DNA of 64,000 nucleotides from Aradus depressus (lineage: Eukaryota > Arthropoda > Insecta > Hemiptera > Aradidae): assembly GCA_963662175.1 (NCBI GenBank), contig OY759222.1, positions 20,098,222 to 20,162,221 on the forward strand. The letters are read 5' to 3'. Positions 31,630 through 42,346 of this stretch are shown one piece after another (the stretch's first letter is position 1; every line of letters starts with the position of its first letter). The notes beneath the pieces are model-generated. The model was not told the origin of the DNA. It saw only the letters and a program-made list of their open reading frames with translations, and ran no database searches. The position numbers were made by a program, and so were the translations under genes.

Positions 31630-31931
31630 GGTCATATCGCCTAATACCAGAGCGCTCTTTCGTCAATCTGGTGGACATGAGCCCGACTCTACTGTGGGAG
31701 TCCTAAATTTTGCCTACCCTTGATTTTTAATCACCTAGGGTGGGGGTCATTAACGAGTACCTGACATCGTGCAGGCTCGGGACCATCGTTTAACGTCCCA
31801 TCCGAAGGACGGCGTGCTTAAGTTTATTTTACCTCCCAGATAAAATAAACTAAGGGCCTCGGTCGGGTTTCGAACCCACCATCTCGAGCTCAGAAGGCAA
31901 GCACGCATACCACTGAGCTACCGGCGCCCTC
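31630..31931 (-). mobile_element. SINE-A within the left arm, lacking the 3' tail
   Basis: From 'ggtcatatcgcctaatacc' to 'gagctaccggcgccctc'. It ends at 'gcgatatgacc' in SINE orientation, where Rep-G follows, so the last 50 bp or so are lost. It is the duplicate of 33343-33644. Confidence 0.92.
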
Positions 31932-32193
31932 TCCCTAACTGTTGTGTGCCTCCTAATCAATGATACTTTTAAAAAAATAGTCCTGGGAACGAATTAAACA
32001 ATTAACTTTACTCTCTACCTCCGAAACCAATTGTTTGCGCTAATATTCAATGGTTGACTTACATAGGGGCTCATAAATCCTCAAACTAAATTTTGTTTCG
32101 ATAGGTTCATTACTTCGGCAGTTATTATGGTTTTTGAGTTGTGCCCACCCCTCTTCCCTTCTGTTGATTCCTCTAACAATTAATCAGTGTCGT

Positions 32194-33080
32194 GACCTTT
32201 TTTTCTATTTGTTCAGCCTTCGGATGAGAAGAAACCAATGTTTTCTGTTATATTATGTTTTGAAACTTGAAGGTCATGTTTGAATGTTTGTTAAATGACG
32301 CAAATACTTATTATTTTGTGTTATGTATATGTATTTATTTTTGTGATTATTTTATATTCAAATCAGAAAGCATTCATTTTTTATTTTTTTGTTACAGGTG
32401 AGTCTTCAATATTGTACTATAGATCTTTCTTCACATTCCGTGAGTAATACTGAAATACCAAATATATATGTTTTTTTTTTATTTTTAACTTTCCCAGCTA
32501 AACGTGAATGGGGGGGGGGGGATGTATTGTAATTAGTCAAAAATTCTATGTTCAATTTATTCCGGAATTTCATGTTTTGTTGTGTGTCTGTGAACACGAT
32601 TGATTATTGCTGATAGAATAAAAAAATCGACTGATAATTTTTAAAAAAATGTTAAATAAAAATAAATATATAAATAATAATTGAATTACTAAAATTTATA
32701 ATAAACAAATAATAAAATTACCACATTTCCTGTAGAAATTATAGCTGGTCTTCTACTAAATTTTGATTTCTACAGTAATTTCCTCCATGTAATCGGTCAG
32801 AAATTCTGAGTTTTTAACGGAATTTCATGTTTTCCAATCTGCTGACTCCAAAATTAAAAAAAAAAAAAAATCTATCTTTGAACACGGTAACTCCCGATAT
32901 AATGAATGTATCGACATGAAATTTTATATGTGTATCCAGAACACTCTAAGGACCTAATGAGTTTCAGTCAAAGGGAAGGGGGGATTAGAGGAGAGTCTTC
33001 ACCAAAAATATCGACTAACTACCGTTGTAATGAATGTATCGATACAAAATTTCGTATGTGAATTCAAAAACCCCATAAGG
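32194..33080. repeat. Spacer of the inverted duplication, mostly Rep-G
   Basis: Holds unique AT-rich sequence, a Rep-G proximal piece (32486-32620, 'tttcccagctaaacg'), a small repeat shared with 47671-47760 ('accacatttcctgtagaaat' and 'tttctacagtaatttcc', 32705-32783), and the first 300 bp of the intact Rep-G copy that begins at 32784. Confidence 0.75.
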
Positions 33081-33297
33081 ACGACACTGATTAATTGTTA
33101 GAGGAATCAACAGAAGGGAAGAGGGGTGGGCACAACTCAAAAACCATAATAACTGCCGAAGTAATGAACCTATCGAAACAAAATTTAGTTTGAGGATTTA
33201 TGAGCCCCTATGTAAGTCAACCATTGAATATTAGCGCAAACAATTGGTTTCGGAAGTAGAGAGTAAAGTTAATTGTTTAATTCGTTCCCAGGACTAT
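32784..33297 (+). repeat. Rep-G, full-length copy across the inversion edge
   Basis: Reads from 'atgtaatcggtcagaaattc' through 'gaatgtatcgacatgaaatt', 'gaatgtatcgatacaaaatt' and 'gaacctatcgaaacaaaatt' (three modules) to 'gtttaattcgttcccagg'. The inner boundary of the right arm (33081) lies inside it. Confidence 0.87.
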
Positions 33298-34149
33298 TTT
33301 TTTTAAAGTATCATTGATTAGGAGGCACACAACAGTTAGGGAGAGGGCGCCGGTAGCTCAGTGGTATGCGTGCTTGCCTTCTGAGCTCGAGATGGTGGGT
33401 TCGAAACCCGACCGAGGCCCTTAGTTTATTTTATCTGGGAGGTAAAATAAACTTAAGCACGCCGTCCTTCGGATGGGACGTTAAACGATGGTCCCGAGCC
33501 TGCACGATGTCAGGTACTCGTTAATGACCCCCACCCTAGGTGATTAAAAATCAAGGGTAGGCAAAATTTAGGACTCCCACAGTAGAGTCGGGCTCATGTC
33601 CACCAGATTGACGAAAGAGCGCTCTGGTATTAAGCGATATGACCGGCAATCTACTTCCCCAGAACGAATTAATCAATTAACACTTTGATTTCCTTACAAA
33701 ACCAGTCTACTGTTTGCGCTAATAACAGTTGACTAACATAGGGGCATCTAAATCCTCATACTAAATGTTGGTTGGATAAATTCATTACATCGGAAGTTAT
33801 TAGGGTTTTTGTGTTAAGCCAGAAGTTATCTAAATTTTTTGGCAATTAATAACCCATCCACAGGGGTTGGGGTTATACAATATAGTATACAATAGCAGTG
33901 TCCATAATCTTGTACTCAATCTTTAGTATAATACATGGAAAAACAGAAGTTAGTTATTATGACTGGGTTAAACTACAAGGTCATATCACTTTATCCCAAC
34001 GATGTTTCGGGACGTTCTTACGTCCCATCATCAGGTCCCAAAGTGCGAGATATAGAAAAGAAACAAAACAATGTAACTATACCAATATATGAAAAATAAT
34101 ATATATAGAGAGATTAATCAATTATAAATGAATATATAAAAAAGTATAA

Positions 34150-34192
<43 letters not shown>

Positions 34193-34227
34193 TATATAAT
34201 TAACCTAGACTGTTACCAATACGATTG
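33081..34227. repeat. Right arm of the 1.13-kb inverted duplication
   Basis: Mirror of 31066-32193. It is slightly longer because of an (AT)n expansion at 34148-34190. Both arms carry the same 64-codon frame at their outer ends (33898 here, 31376 in reverse there), which is merely duplicated sequence. Confidence 0.95.
33343..33644 (+). mobile_element. SINE-A within the right arm
   Basis: Best-conserved tRNA-like head: gagggcgccggtagctcag and perfect B box ggttcgaaacc (33398-33408). Ends at 'gcgatatgacc'. Rep-G minus-strand sequence (33645-33845) follows directly. Confidence 0.93.
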
Positions 34228-34319
34228 CAATAGATACATACGCTCTCCATAGAGTGTTGTGTTCCAATTCCGAGGGCTTCCTCAGCGCGAAGTCTTCAGT
34301 GATAGCCCCCACTGAAGTG

Positions 34320-34450
34320 AAGAACGCAGTGTGGTTCCTTACTTCCTTTTCAATCAAATATTTGTTGATGATGTCCTGGGGGGAGCTAAGACCCTTGAAG
34401 AAGCCCGTCAACTAATCGATGAGTTGACTCAACTTATGAAAAAACTTATG
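34320..34450 (+). pseudogene. BEL/Pao-type reverse transcriptase fragment
   Basis: The plus frame gives QIFVDDVLGGAKTLEEARQL followed by IDELTQLMKK. The [FY]VDD box followed by -LGGA-T-EEA-QL is typical of BEL/Pao LTR-retrotransposon reverse transcriptases. A stop lies upstream (about 34312) and the frame runs into SINE-A sequence downstream. On the opposite strand at about 34258-34310 the phrase EDFALRKPSEL resembles the motif normally found just after this block, which would mean the two halves are inverted relative to each other. Confidence 0.7.
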
Positions 34451-34452
34451 AA

Positions 34453-34598
34453 AAAATTTAGGGTAGGCGAAATTTAAGACTCCCACAGTAAAGTCGGGCT
34501 CAAGTCCACCAGAGTGACGAAAGAGCGCTCTGGTATTAGGCGATATGACCTCGTAGTTAAAGCCCGGGCATGAATCATAAAACCTAACCTAACCTAAC
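34453..34598 (+). mobile_element. SINE-A, 5' truncated, long CCTAA tail
   Basis: 'tttagggtaggcgaaattta' to 'gcatgaatcataaaacctaa' plus further CCTAA units (three and a half in total). Longest telomere-like tail in the window. Confidence 0.9.
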
Positions 34599-34599
34599 A

Positions 34600-35360
34600 G
34601 TCTTTCTCATTGGCTCAAAAAAATCAGCAAATCATAATCTTCATCATTTCTCTGTAATTCTATATCTTGCTATCCTTATAATCTATAACGTAGTACAATT
34701 GATATTATGTATAAGTTCCCATTTTTGGGTTGGGTCGACCATTGATCCTGAGTTGGTAGTGTTGTGATGTATAACAAGATGGCTGCCGGACATCTCTCCT
34801 CACCCATGTTTAAATATAACCCTCTGTCCCTGTCTCTCGGTACAGACAGAGACAAGTCCTGTTAGCATGGAATGGGGGGGGGACCTCTGGCGTCCTTACA
34901 GAGATCTGACAACACTGTACTCGCCCTCCATCACTCCACCTCTCTTCTCTTCTACCTATGGACAAATAAACCAGACCAGTCCTCCATATTGTTTTTTTTT
35001 TTTTTTTTTTTCTTCGTCTTTTTCTTCTTCCCTTTATTTTTGTTCCCTTTTAGAGAAAAAGAACCTGGATCTCTCTCCATATACACATCTGCCCTTCCAT
35101 TTTTTTTTTTTTTTTTTTTTTTTTTCTCACAAACAACAAACATAACCTTACAACCTAAATCAAAAAATATTTCCGAAAAATGTAAGATGATAAGGAACAA
35201 CCAGATCTTTTCTAACTTTTTAAATTTCAATTTGAAAATTATGAAATGTATAAAAAGTCAAAAATTTGATCTGATATAACCTGAATTTATAAATCACCTA
35301 ATGAAGAAGTCACTTAAATGCCTTTTAACCGGATAAGTGATACCTTTCACACAAACAAAA
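34600..35360. other. Unassigned stretch with T tracts
   Basis: A GC-richer part (34760-34960) contains AAGATGGCTGCC, a YY1/Pho-like site. Long T runs at 34991-35011 and 35100-35125 drive low-complexity open frames on both strands. No gene recognised. Confidence 0.45.
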
Positions 35361-35895
35361 AAAGTTCTCGGTGAATCAATGTCTATGTATATCCCCAGCA
35401 AAATTAATCAATTACTCTCTCCCTCCAAACTCCAAAGCCCAATCGACCGTTGATTTTTGTGTCGATATATCCGTTACATCGGCAGCTATTGGGATTTATG
35501 AGTTGAGCCATCTTTTGATTCCCCCCCCCCCAGGATGATTCCGCTGAAAATTGGTAGGTAAAACGTCCATATATGATTTTGAATTTACTTATGAAATTTC
35601 GAATACACTCTATAACAACGGGAGTTATTAAAGTTTTTGTGTTGCCTCCCCCTCTTTCTCTTTGGCCGATTTGACTGAGAAACATTAGGTGTCGTCCTTT
35701 TAGAGAGATACTCGAAAAAAATGTCGTGTCAATATTCATTCTATTGTGTTCACATATACATACAGATATTTTCTATTATTTCATTTTTGGAATCAGAAGG
35801 TCGGAGGAAAACATGAAATTCTGTTGAAAACTCCGCATCGAATTTTTTACCGATTATATAACTTCCCTTATACATCGTTAAGCTGTGAAGTAAAA
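35361..35895 (-). repeat. Rep-G, full-length copy
   Basis: Complete set of minus-strand blocks: 'gttctcggtgaatcaatg', 'caatcgaccgttg', 'gatatatccgttacatcgg', 'tctataacaacgggagtta', 'caatattcattctattgtg', 'catgaaattctgttgaaaac' and 'ccgattatataacttccc'. A run of C (35521-35531) marks one module's C-rich line. Confidence 0.87.
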
Positions 35896-35939
35896 AATAT
35901 AAAAAAAATTGGGTAAATGATGTGGTTGATTACACAGAG

Positions 35940-36092
35940 ATGTATACTTCCATTACATCGGAATTTATTAGGGTTTTTCATTTGAACCCTCCACCCTCTG
36001 ATTCCTCACTTCTCTCTTTGGCTGAAGTGTGTCGTCATTATGCGGTTCTGGATAGAATTTCTTTATACGAAGTATAGCTGGGGAAGTAGAAC
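35940..36092 (-). repeat. Rep-G copy, short
   Basis: One module ('tccattacatcggaattta') fused to the proximal hairpin end 'tacgaagtatagctggggaa'. Confidence 0.75.
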
Positions 36093-36231
36093 GTGTATTC
36101 TGGATTGGAGAAACTAGAATAAAATATGATGGTGGACAACATTTTTCGCTGCACTCAATTTTATTGCAAAAACTTGGATTGATTATCTAATTCTATTTGT
36201 AATAAATGTTGTAAAGAATTCAAATCTCTAT

Positions 36232-36504
36232 GATCAAATCAATGTACTGTGTAACATCTGAGCTTTTCGGTGATCAAATCAATGTACAATTCGACATGAG
36301 AGCTTCCCTGTGAACAAATTAATGTACTATTCATTATCAGAGCTTCTCTGTGATCAAATCAATGTACTATTCAACATCTTTTCTGTTATCAAATGAAGGT
36401 AGTATTTGACATGAGAGCTTCTCTTTGACCATATCAAGGTATTATTCGACATGAAAGCTTCTCTGAGATTAGATTAATGTACTCTTTGACCAGAGAGCTT
36501 CTTT
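36232..36504. repeat. 40-bp minisatellite, seven units
   Basis: Units begin with gatcaaatcaatgta or variants at 36232, 36272, 36312, 36352, 36387, 36427 and 36467, each carrying 'acatgagagcttctctg'. Divergence between units is high, so the array is old. Confidence 0.85.
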
Positions 36505-36952
36505 TCAAGGACACCAGTACACGATTAAATCTCCAGGGTTTATGCGTTCGTCGTTTTGTTACGGTCTACAAGTGAACTAGTGAGAGACCTTACACCATAC
36601 ATCCCCCAAAGTTGAGATAATTCAGAAATGTTTTATTTTCTGGGCTACAATGCAGTAGGTACTACTAATACTGTGTTATTTGGATGTGTTTTGTTTCTTG
36701 TAACAAGGCCCATATGGTTGCTGTATTGTTCCCTTCCTCTCTGTCCTTGCCAGCCCTTCACCTGGCCACCTCCTCCCTTCTCCTACCTCCAAAGGATCTC
36801 AAGTGTGGTAATTTTCCAATCCGACCCTTGCAGCCTGCTCTCAAACACACTCGAAACCTTACAAAAATAACATTTTTGACAAAATCTATTGGTAGGTACC
36901 TTTTCTTTGAGGTTTGTAATAGTTTTAAAAGCCAAACTTTTTTTTTTTAATA
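36505..36952. other. Unassigned stretch
   Basis: Pyrimidine-rich between 36720 and 36850. Two overlapping open frames (36628, 36684) lack domains. Confidence 0.4.
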
Positions 36953-37130
36953 ATGAAGTATTGTAATCTTGCGAAAATCAGAGATCTATTTTTCAACGGA
37001 TTTTCCCGTTCGAAGTCCTCTGAAATGAGCCCTCTCACACACAAACGCTTGTAGTTATGGATTTGAAATGAAGATGTGATTTTGGACGAAAAATAAGACC
37101 ACAATCTGAAATCAGATGATATTGATCTGG
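36953..37130 (+). repeat. Rep-L copy 1
   Basis: 'attgtaatcttgcgaaaatc', 'atttttcaacggattttccc' and 'agatgtgattttggacgaaa' recur at 59575, 62745 and 62950. Dispersed noncoding family of unknown class. Confidence 0.6.
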
Positions 37131-37549
37131 ATGTCTAGAGCTGCCTTTCTCGTGAGTAGATTCTTAAGTTGTTGCTTTATGAAACATGTAAATGGGAACC
37201 TATATGGCTCATTATTAAGGACCGTATGTTGGCCATATTATGCTTTAAGTTTTGAAATGCAGAGAGGGGAGCTGGGATTACAAACACCCTCAAGTTCCCC
37301 CCTCTCATTGGACGGCGCATGCCCCCTTAACAAACCAACCTATACAAGAAGAGAAGCAGCAAGCCTTACGTTCTTGGGAATGAGGGGAGTGTGTTTTGTA
37401 CTATGAAGGCTCTATACTTCGCTGCACTTACAGTGTCGCCAGACCAATAGGGGCTAAGCAGGGTTTCAGGAGTTGAATAGGGCATCTCGCAAGGAACCTC
37501 CAGCATAAGAAATTTCCTTAAAAACATTAATTCAAATAAATAAAATATA
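37131..37549. other. Unassigned stretch
   Basis: Contains 'cagtgtcgccagacc' near 37431. The 96-codon frame at 37116 has no recognised domain. Confidence 0.4.
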
Positions 37550-37560
37550 TATTTTTTTAA

Positions 37561-37880
37561 GGGTTAGGGTTTATGACTCATGCCCGGGCTTTAACTACGA
37601 GGTCATATCGCCTACTACCATGAGCCCGACTCTACTGTGGGAGTCCTAAATTTTGCCTACCCTAATTTTTTTTTTTATTCACCTAGGGTAGGGGTCTTTA
37701 ACGAGTATCTGACATCGTACAGGCTCGGGACCATCGCTTAATGTCCCATCCGAAGGACGGCGTGCTTAAGTTTATTTTACCTCCCAGATAAAATAAACTA
37801 AGGGCCTCGGTCGGGTTACGAACCCACGTTCTTGACCTCAGAAGTCAAGCACGCATACCACTGAGCTACCGGCGCCCTCT
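37561..37880 (-). mobile_element. SINE-A with 11-bp target duplication, CCCTAA-type tail
   Basis: TATTTTTTTAA at 37550-37560 and 37881-37891. The tail reads gggttaggg on the plus strand (CCCTAACCC in SINE sense). An internal 27-bp piece (around gagcgctctttcgtcac) is deleted at 37620. Confidence 0.92.
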
Positions 37881-37925
37881 TATTTTTTTAAAGTATTGTC
37901 TATTTTACAATGTATACACAAACTA

Positions 37926-38027
37926 GCCTATTGAACTCAGGATCGCGGTTTCGAACCCCAGCCGAGGTTTTTAAGCAGCGTGACGAAACAGCGCTCTGGT
38001 AGTAGGCGATATGACCTCGTAGTTACA
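37926..38027 (+). repeat. SINE-A, internally deleted
   Basis: tRNA-like part 'ttgaactcaggatcgcgg' with B box 'gtttcgaaccccagcc' joined directly to the 3' part 'gcgtgacgaaacagcgctct'. Some 200 bp in between are missing. Confidence 0.75.
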
Positions 38028-38048
38028 TACTACCGTTTATTGTTTGTT

Positions 38049-38208
38049 GGTTACTTTTCCCGGCATTTTTTCCCAGAGGTGTCTTCAACTTTTCGGGACA
38101 CTTCTAGATCTCTTCTTCATGAAGAAGGGACGTGGAGTTGTCCTCTTTAATAAACATTATCGAAATTAAAGACACCTCTGGAAGACACTGTGGGAAAAAG
38201 TAAGCCTT
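38049..38208. repeat. Small imperfect foldback
   Basis: 'ttacttttcccggcattttt' and 'cccagaggtgtctt' at the left face 'aaagacacctctgg' and 'gtgggaaaaagtaag' at the right. About 40-bp imperfect arms around 80 bp. Class unknown. Confidence 0.55.
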
Positions 38209-38385
38209 CTTTACCCTCCCGCCCTAAAAATATACTCTAAAATCTCTAAAACTTAGAATACAATTAAAACAAATCTAATTGGTATTCATTATTATTTTTG
38301 TACTGTTTAATTCATATAAGTAGTCAAGTCAAGGATTTATTTGTCCTTCCAGACAGAGAGGAGGCTCATTGCCCTCAATTATTGG

Positions 38386-38552
38386 TGGCTCTACTTTGGG
38401 AATTCTTGATTTTGCCTATCCAGGTTTAGTTGCCTAGGGTTTTGTAACGAGTACGTGACCTCGTAAAGCTCAGGACTACGGCTTATCTTCTCATCCGAAG
38501 GACGGCGTGCTAAAGATTTTTTATCTCATATAAAAGTCCTCGGCAGTCGGGC
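38386..38552 (-). repeat. SINE-A, decayed
   Basis: 'aattcttgattttgcctatc', 'ttgtaacgagtacgtgacc' and 'catccgaaggacggcgtgc' in order on the minus strand. Confidence 0.7.
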
Positions 38553-38639
38553 GCTTCTTCAAATCAATAAATACTTAAAATTATGTTATTTACGTAACAT
38601 AAAACCGATAGTGTATTGGTGCTGTTTTAAACCCATAGG

Positions 38640-38712
38640 TTTTTTGTCTAGGAGGTAAAAAAACTTTGAGCATGCTGTCCTTCGGAGGGGACAGTTAAAT
38701 GGCAGATAGTCG
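38640..38712 (+). repeat. SINE-A scrap
   Basis: 'tttttgtctaggaggtaaaa' and 'gcatgctgtccttcggaggg'. Confidence 0.6.
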
Positions 38713-39708
38713 CAGAGAATATCACATTAAAAAAAAAAAAAGTTGTTATCATACTCAATGTTACGCAAAAAAAAAAAAATGTGAGGTGTTAAAATAGAAT
38801 AATAAAGGAGAGTGAGAGAGATAGAACGGTAGCTGTTATCGGGAGGTCTAGAGTGTAGGTGGTGGGGATGAGACTATAATTAGAGGGGATGGAGGGGAAG
38901 GTAGCGGTGTGAGTGAAGTGAAGCCAGGCCAAGCACTGAGGTGTACACTCCATTCATAACTGTACCAGGCCACGAGGGGAGGAGGAGTGGGGAGAGAGTA
39001 GAGTAGTCGGAGGAGTGGGGGAACTAGGCCGGGGAGTGGGGGTGGGGGCTGTCTGGCGTGGAGTCAGCTGTTCAGTCTGCGACCCGGTGTCGGGGAGTGT
39101 GTTACTCCCCTCCGTCTGTGGTGGTGTCAGGTGTGGTGTACGATCGTCATCTCGTCACTCTCTGTGTGTGTGTGTGTGTGTTGTGCTCTATGGGTAGCTT
39201 GGTGTTGTGCTGTGTCATGTGCTCTCTCTGAAATAGGGAGATTCCACCTCTCCCTGCCATGGATGGAATGCTCAGAACTCTTCTATTCTCCTATTGGCAG
39301 ATTGGACAACTACACAATCATCCTGTAATTATTTAAAATTTATTAAATCAGCTATCGAATAGTACTGTATAAAATACTTTTAATTTAAATATTTTTTTTT
39401 TAAAAATTCCATAAATTTTAACAGACCTTGTGTCAAATAATAACTGGTTTACAACACTACCTGTTACAGGTTGAATGGTCATCGAGGCTGACAATCTGAT
39501 CATGACTAATTTACGATTCTGCCATTGTGATTAGGCGATCAATGTAACTACCTGAGTTCACGATATATCCGAGGCCTGCTATGTTTCATTTAATTCTTAA
39601 TTTCTTTACTTGTCTCAAAATTTTGAAAATCTGAGGGGGGCAGGGTGGAATTAAATCATTTTTGGGTAGGGCTATACAATCTTAGTTGGTATAAAGGAAA
39701 ATAAAAAA
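38713..39708. other. G-rich unique stretch, (GT)n, then AT-rich
   Basis: 38860-39250 is GC-richer than the rest, with a (GT)n tract at 39161-39181. Two overlapping open frames are low-complexity (Gly/Val, then Cys/Val). No gene is supported. Confidence 0.45.
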
Positions 39709-39825
39709 AGTGTCGGTGAATCACCAGCAATGTACTTACCCACCACAAATTAATCAATTAAGTTTTCGCTCTCCCTCAAAAACCAGTAGGCGATATGACT
39801 TCATGGTTAAAGCCCGGCCATAACT
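39709..39825. repeat. Rep-G end joined to a SINE-A 3' end
   Basis: 39709-39786 is Rep-G on the minus strand (gtgtcggtgaatcaccagca, cacaaattaatcaattaagt). At 39787 it switches to SINE-A plus strand (taggcgatatgacttcatgg, gcccggccataact). Confidence 0.75.
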
Positions 39826-40034
39826 AGAATGTTTTGTCACTAATAAGTTAATCCAATGGAATAACGGTTAATTATACCAGGTTCTCTTTCCGTCTTTACG
39901 AACCGAAACTCTTAACGGATTTTTCTCATACTTCCAAAACCGTTACAGCTCCCTGTACTATTTACAGTTAAAATGTAGACCAATTGCCTGTACGGTAAAC
40001 TGTTTTTTTATTGTATTTATTATTTAAACTAATG

Positions 40035-40372
40035 AGATGAAATTTTGAACTCAGAAATTTGAAAGGAATTTCATGTTTTCCAACCTTTTGATACCAAAAA
40101 TTACAAAAAAAAAAATGTGTTTCTGTGAACATCCCCATGAATGTATGGACACGAAATTTTATGTGTGTATCCAAAACTCTATTATGACGACAGCTATTAT
40201 TTTTCAGAGGAATGAGGGCCAACTCAGATACCTGAATGACTGCCGATGACACGGAATTTAATATGAGGATTTAGCTCCTGTGTAAGTCAATATAGACTGT
40301 TTGCCCATGAGGGAGGGCGAAAATTAATTCGTGCTCTAAAACTACATTGCCGGTGATTCACCGTCTTGTTTA
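40035..40372 (+). repeat. Rep-G copy, reduced
   Basis: 'aatttcatgttttccaacc', 'catgaatgtatggacacgaa', 'tgactgccgatgacacgg' and the distal hairpin 'attgccggtgattcaccg'. Confidence 0.8.
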
Positions 40373-40459
40373 TTTTTCCTATTTCCGCTTCTATCATTTT
40401 GTGAAATGTACATATATTTTTGTAATGATTAATAGAGTCGACAGTATCTTTTCAATATA

Positions 40460-41320
40460 GAAGGAAATCGAGGTTTTTGTCGTGTAAAAGAAATTTCAAA
40501 ATTTGGTCAACGTTTCGAAAACTATTTATTTTCTTCTTCCGGCCCTACAGAATTAAACCAAACAAATTAGACATTATGGACAATGATATAAACAGAAATT
40601 AGATAGTAATTATTATTTATAATACTTTATAAAGTATCTGTTTACATTTACATCATAGCTAAAATTTAACTTTCAAAATAAAATTGCCAAAAACCCATAA
40701 TTATAAGCCCAAAGTACAAATGAGCATAGAATATTCTTAAAGTTCAGTTTAAAACCTTTCGATTTGATATAAAAAAACATTTTTTTGGATATACCCATTT
40801 TGAGTTATTTGTAATCGAAAAAAAAGTGATTTTTTTCGAAAATACGGAATTTTTGATGAATGGGACAAAAATTTTTGATTAACTACCTCAAAAATCGATT
40901 CTCCAGGAAATTTCCTATAAGAAAAGTTTATTTTGACATTTTTTCCTTCTCACAAATCGTCAAAATATTTAAAAAAATAGCTTAGAGTGACTTGAAATAC
41001 TCTCGAAAATTACCGATTTTGAATATTCATTAATAAAAAATGAAATTCCTTATAAAAAAATCTGCAATGTGGTAAATTGTTTTGTTTTTGACTAAGGAAG
41101 ACCCTGATCAACTTATTTCAAAATTTTGAGATGGTCGGGTGGACGCCGATGCTGAGTTGGCATGGAATTACCCATAAATTATCTGTTTACATCATTGTCC
41201 ATAATGTCTAATTTGTTTGGTTATATTCTGTAGGCTTCTGAAGAAGATAATGGATAGTTTTCGAAACGTTGATCAAATTTTGAATTTTCTATTACACGAC
41301 AGAACCTCGATTTCCTTGTA
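40460..41320. mobile_element. Element D, about 150-bp inverted ends
   Basis: Left end 40460-40612 ('aaggaaatcgaggttt', 'gtcaacgtttcgaaaact', 'ctacagaattaaacc', 'acattatggacaatgat') is the inverted copy of 41165-41320. The 550-bp interior is AT-rich and noncoding with palindromic A/T runs. Related single ends are at 44640 and 47208. Confidence 0.85.
41238..41267 (+). other. Hammerhead-like motif in element D right end
   Basis: CTGAAGA, then a 17-base segment, then GAAAC. The stem between is weak (GATAA against TTTTC, one mismatch). The left end has CGG in place of CTG. Confidence 0.25.
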
Positions 41321-41564
41321 CATTTTTGTGTTTCTCCCTTGTAGAAAATAAGTTCTCTTAATCAATAATTTAATTATACCATGAAATACTATAATAATTG
41401 TTAGAATATATTATAACTTAAAAAAAAAAAAAGGACAGCTATGTATTGTATATTTGTGTGTTGGAGCAGGATGTTGATAAGGTTTTGATAATGTTAAGTG
41501 TTTGATAACTTTGTCAGCAAAATGACAATTAACTATCACTTCATGAAATATTTAAAAAATATAT
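41321..41564. other. Unassigned AT-rich spacer
   Basis: Nothing recognised. Confidence 0.4.
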
Positions 41565-41920
41565 AAAAAGTCGTTGAATCACCGGCATTCTCCTTCCCCA
41601 TGGCAAATTAAGCGATTGTGCTTTCGTTGGCCCTCCAAAACCAATTGACCCTTTGGGCTAATAACTAATAGTTGTCTTACATATCGATACATTCATTCAG
41701 TAGTTGAGTTTTTCAATCGATTCCACCTCGTCTGATCTCCCTCATATCCTTCAGCCTTCCTCTCAAAATCAATAGATATACTCTGTATGGGGTTCGAAAT
41801 ACACATTAAAAAAAAAAAATCGTGTCGATACTTTCATCCTATCGGATGTTATTATCACAAACATTTTTTTATTTTTTATTCTTTGATTCAGGGAAAACAT
41901 TTCTAGAAATTATCTGGGGA
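41565..41920 (-). repeat. Rep-G copy, diverged
   Basis: 'gtcgttgaatcaccggcatt', 'ccaattgaccctttgggc', 'gatactttcatcctatcgg' and proximal end 'tatctggggaagtaaaaa'. A second, poorer copy follows at 41925-42080. Confidence 0.75.
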
Positions 41921-42096
41921 AGTAAAAACAGTCGTCATGATGAATGATAGTGTACTTTCCCAGCTCGAATTATTGCCTATCAATTGAGTTTTTGCTCATG
42001 ATATGACTGAAAATCCGTAGATATCTTAATTATTGACTTCTGAATCTACAAATTGCGTCGATAAATCCATCCCTTGTGTGTGTATGAGGGTTCTAG

Positions 42097-42346
42097 AGTT
42101 AGTTAGCCTACCACCAGAGCGCTCTTTCGGCAGGGCATGACCCCGACTCAACTGTGAGAGTCCTTATTTTCGCCAACTTAGGTTTATTCAAGTATGTTCG
42201 GGGTCTTTAACGAGTATCCGATGTTCCGAAGGACGGCGTACTCAAGGTTCTTTCACTTTCCATATATAATTAACCTAAGGGCCTCGACCAGGTTTCGAAC
42301 CCGCGATCTTGAGTTCTGTAGGCTAGCACGCTACCTCTAAACTACC
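42097..42346 (-). mobile_element. SINE-A, diverged
   Basis: 'agttagttagcctaccacca', 'ggtctttaacgagtatccg', 'gttccgaaggacggcgtac' and B-box region 'ggtttcgaacccgcgatc'. Confidence 0.85.

Larger units (their letters stand above)
31066..32193. repeat. Left arm of a 1.13-kb inverted duplication
   Basis: Reverse-complement match to 33081-34227, with few differences. Contents in order: a short segment with a hammerhead-like core, a SINE-A 3' scrap, a Rep-G part (31430-31629), SINE-A (31630-31931, minus) and a second Rep-G part. It ends at 32193 inside Rep-G sequence, whereas the right arm continues into an intact Rep-G copy, so the left arm is probably the derived copy. Confidence 0.95.

Noticed and set aside
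31182..34092. Two identical 64-codon frames as a duplicated gene
   Set aside because: They are identical only because the arms are duplicated. They contain SINE-A scrap and lack any domain.
34867..35279. Frames of 92-135 codons rich in Phe or Lys
   Set aside because: They read through T tracts and have no domain.
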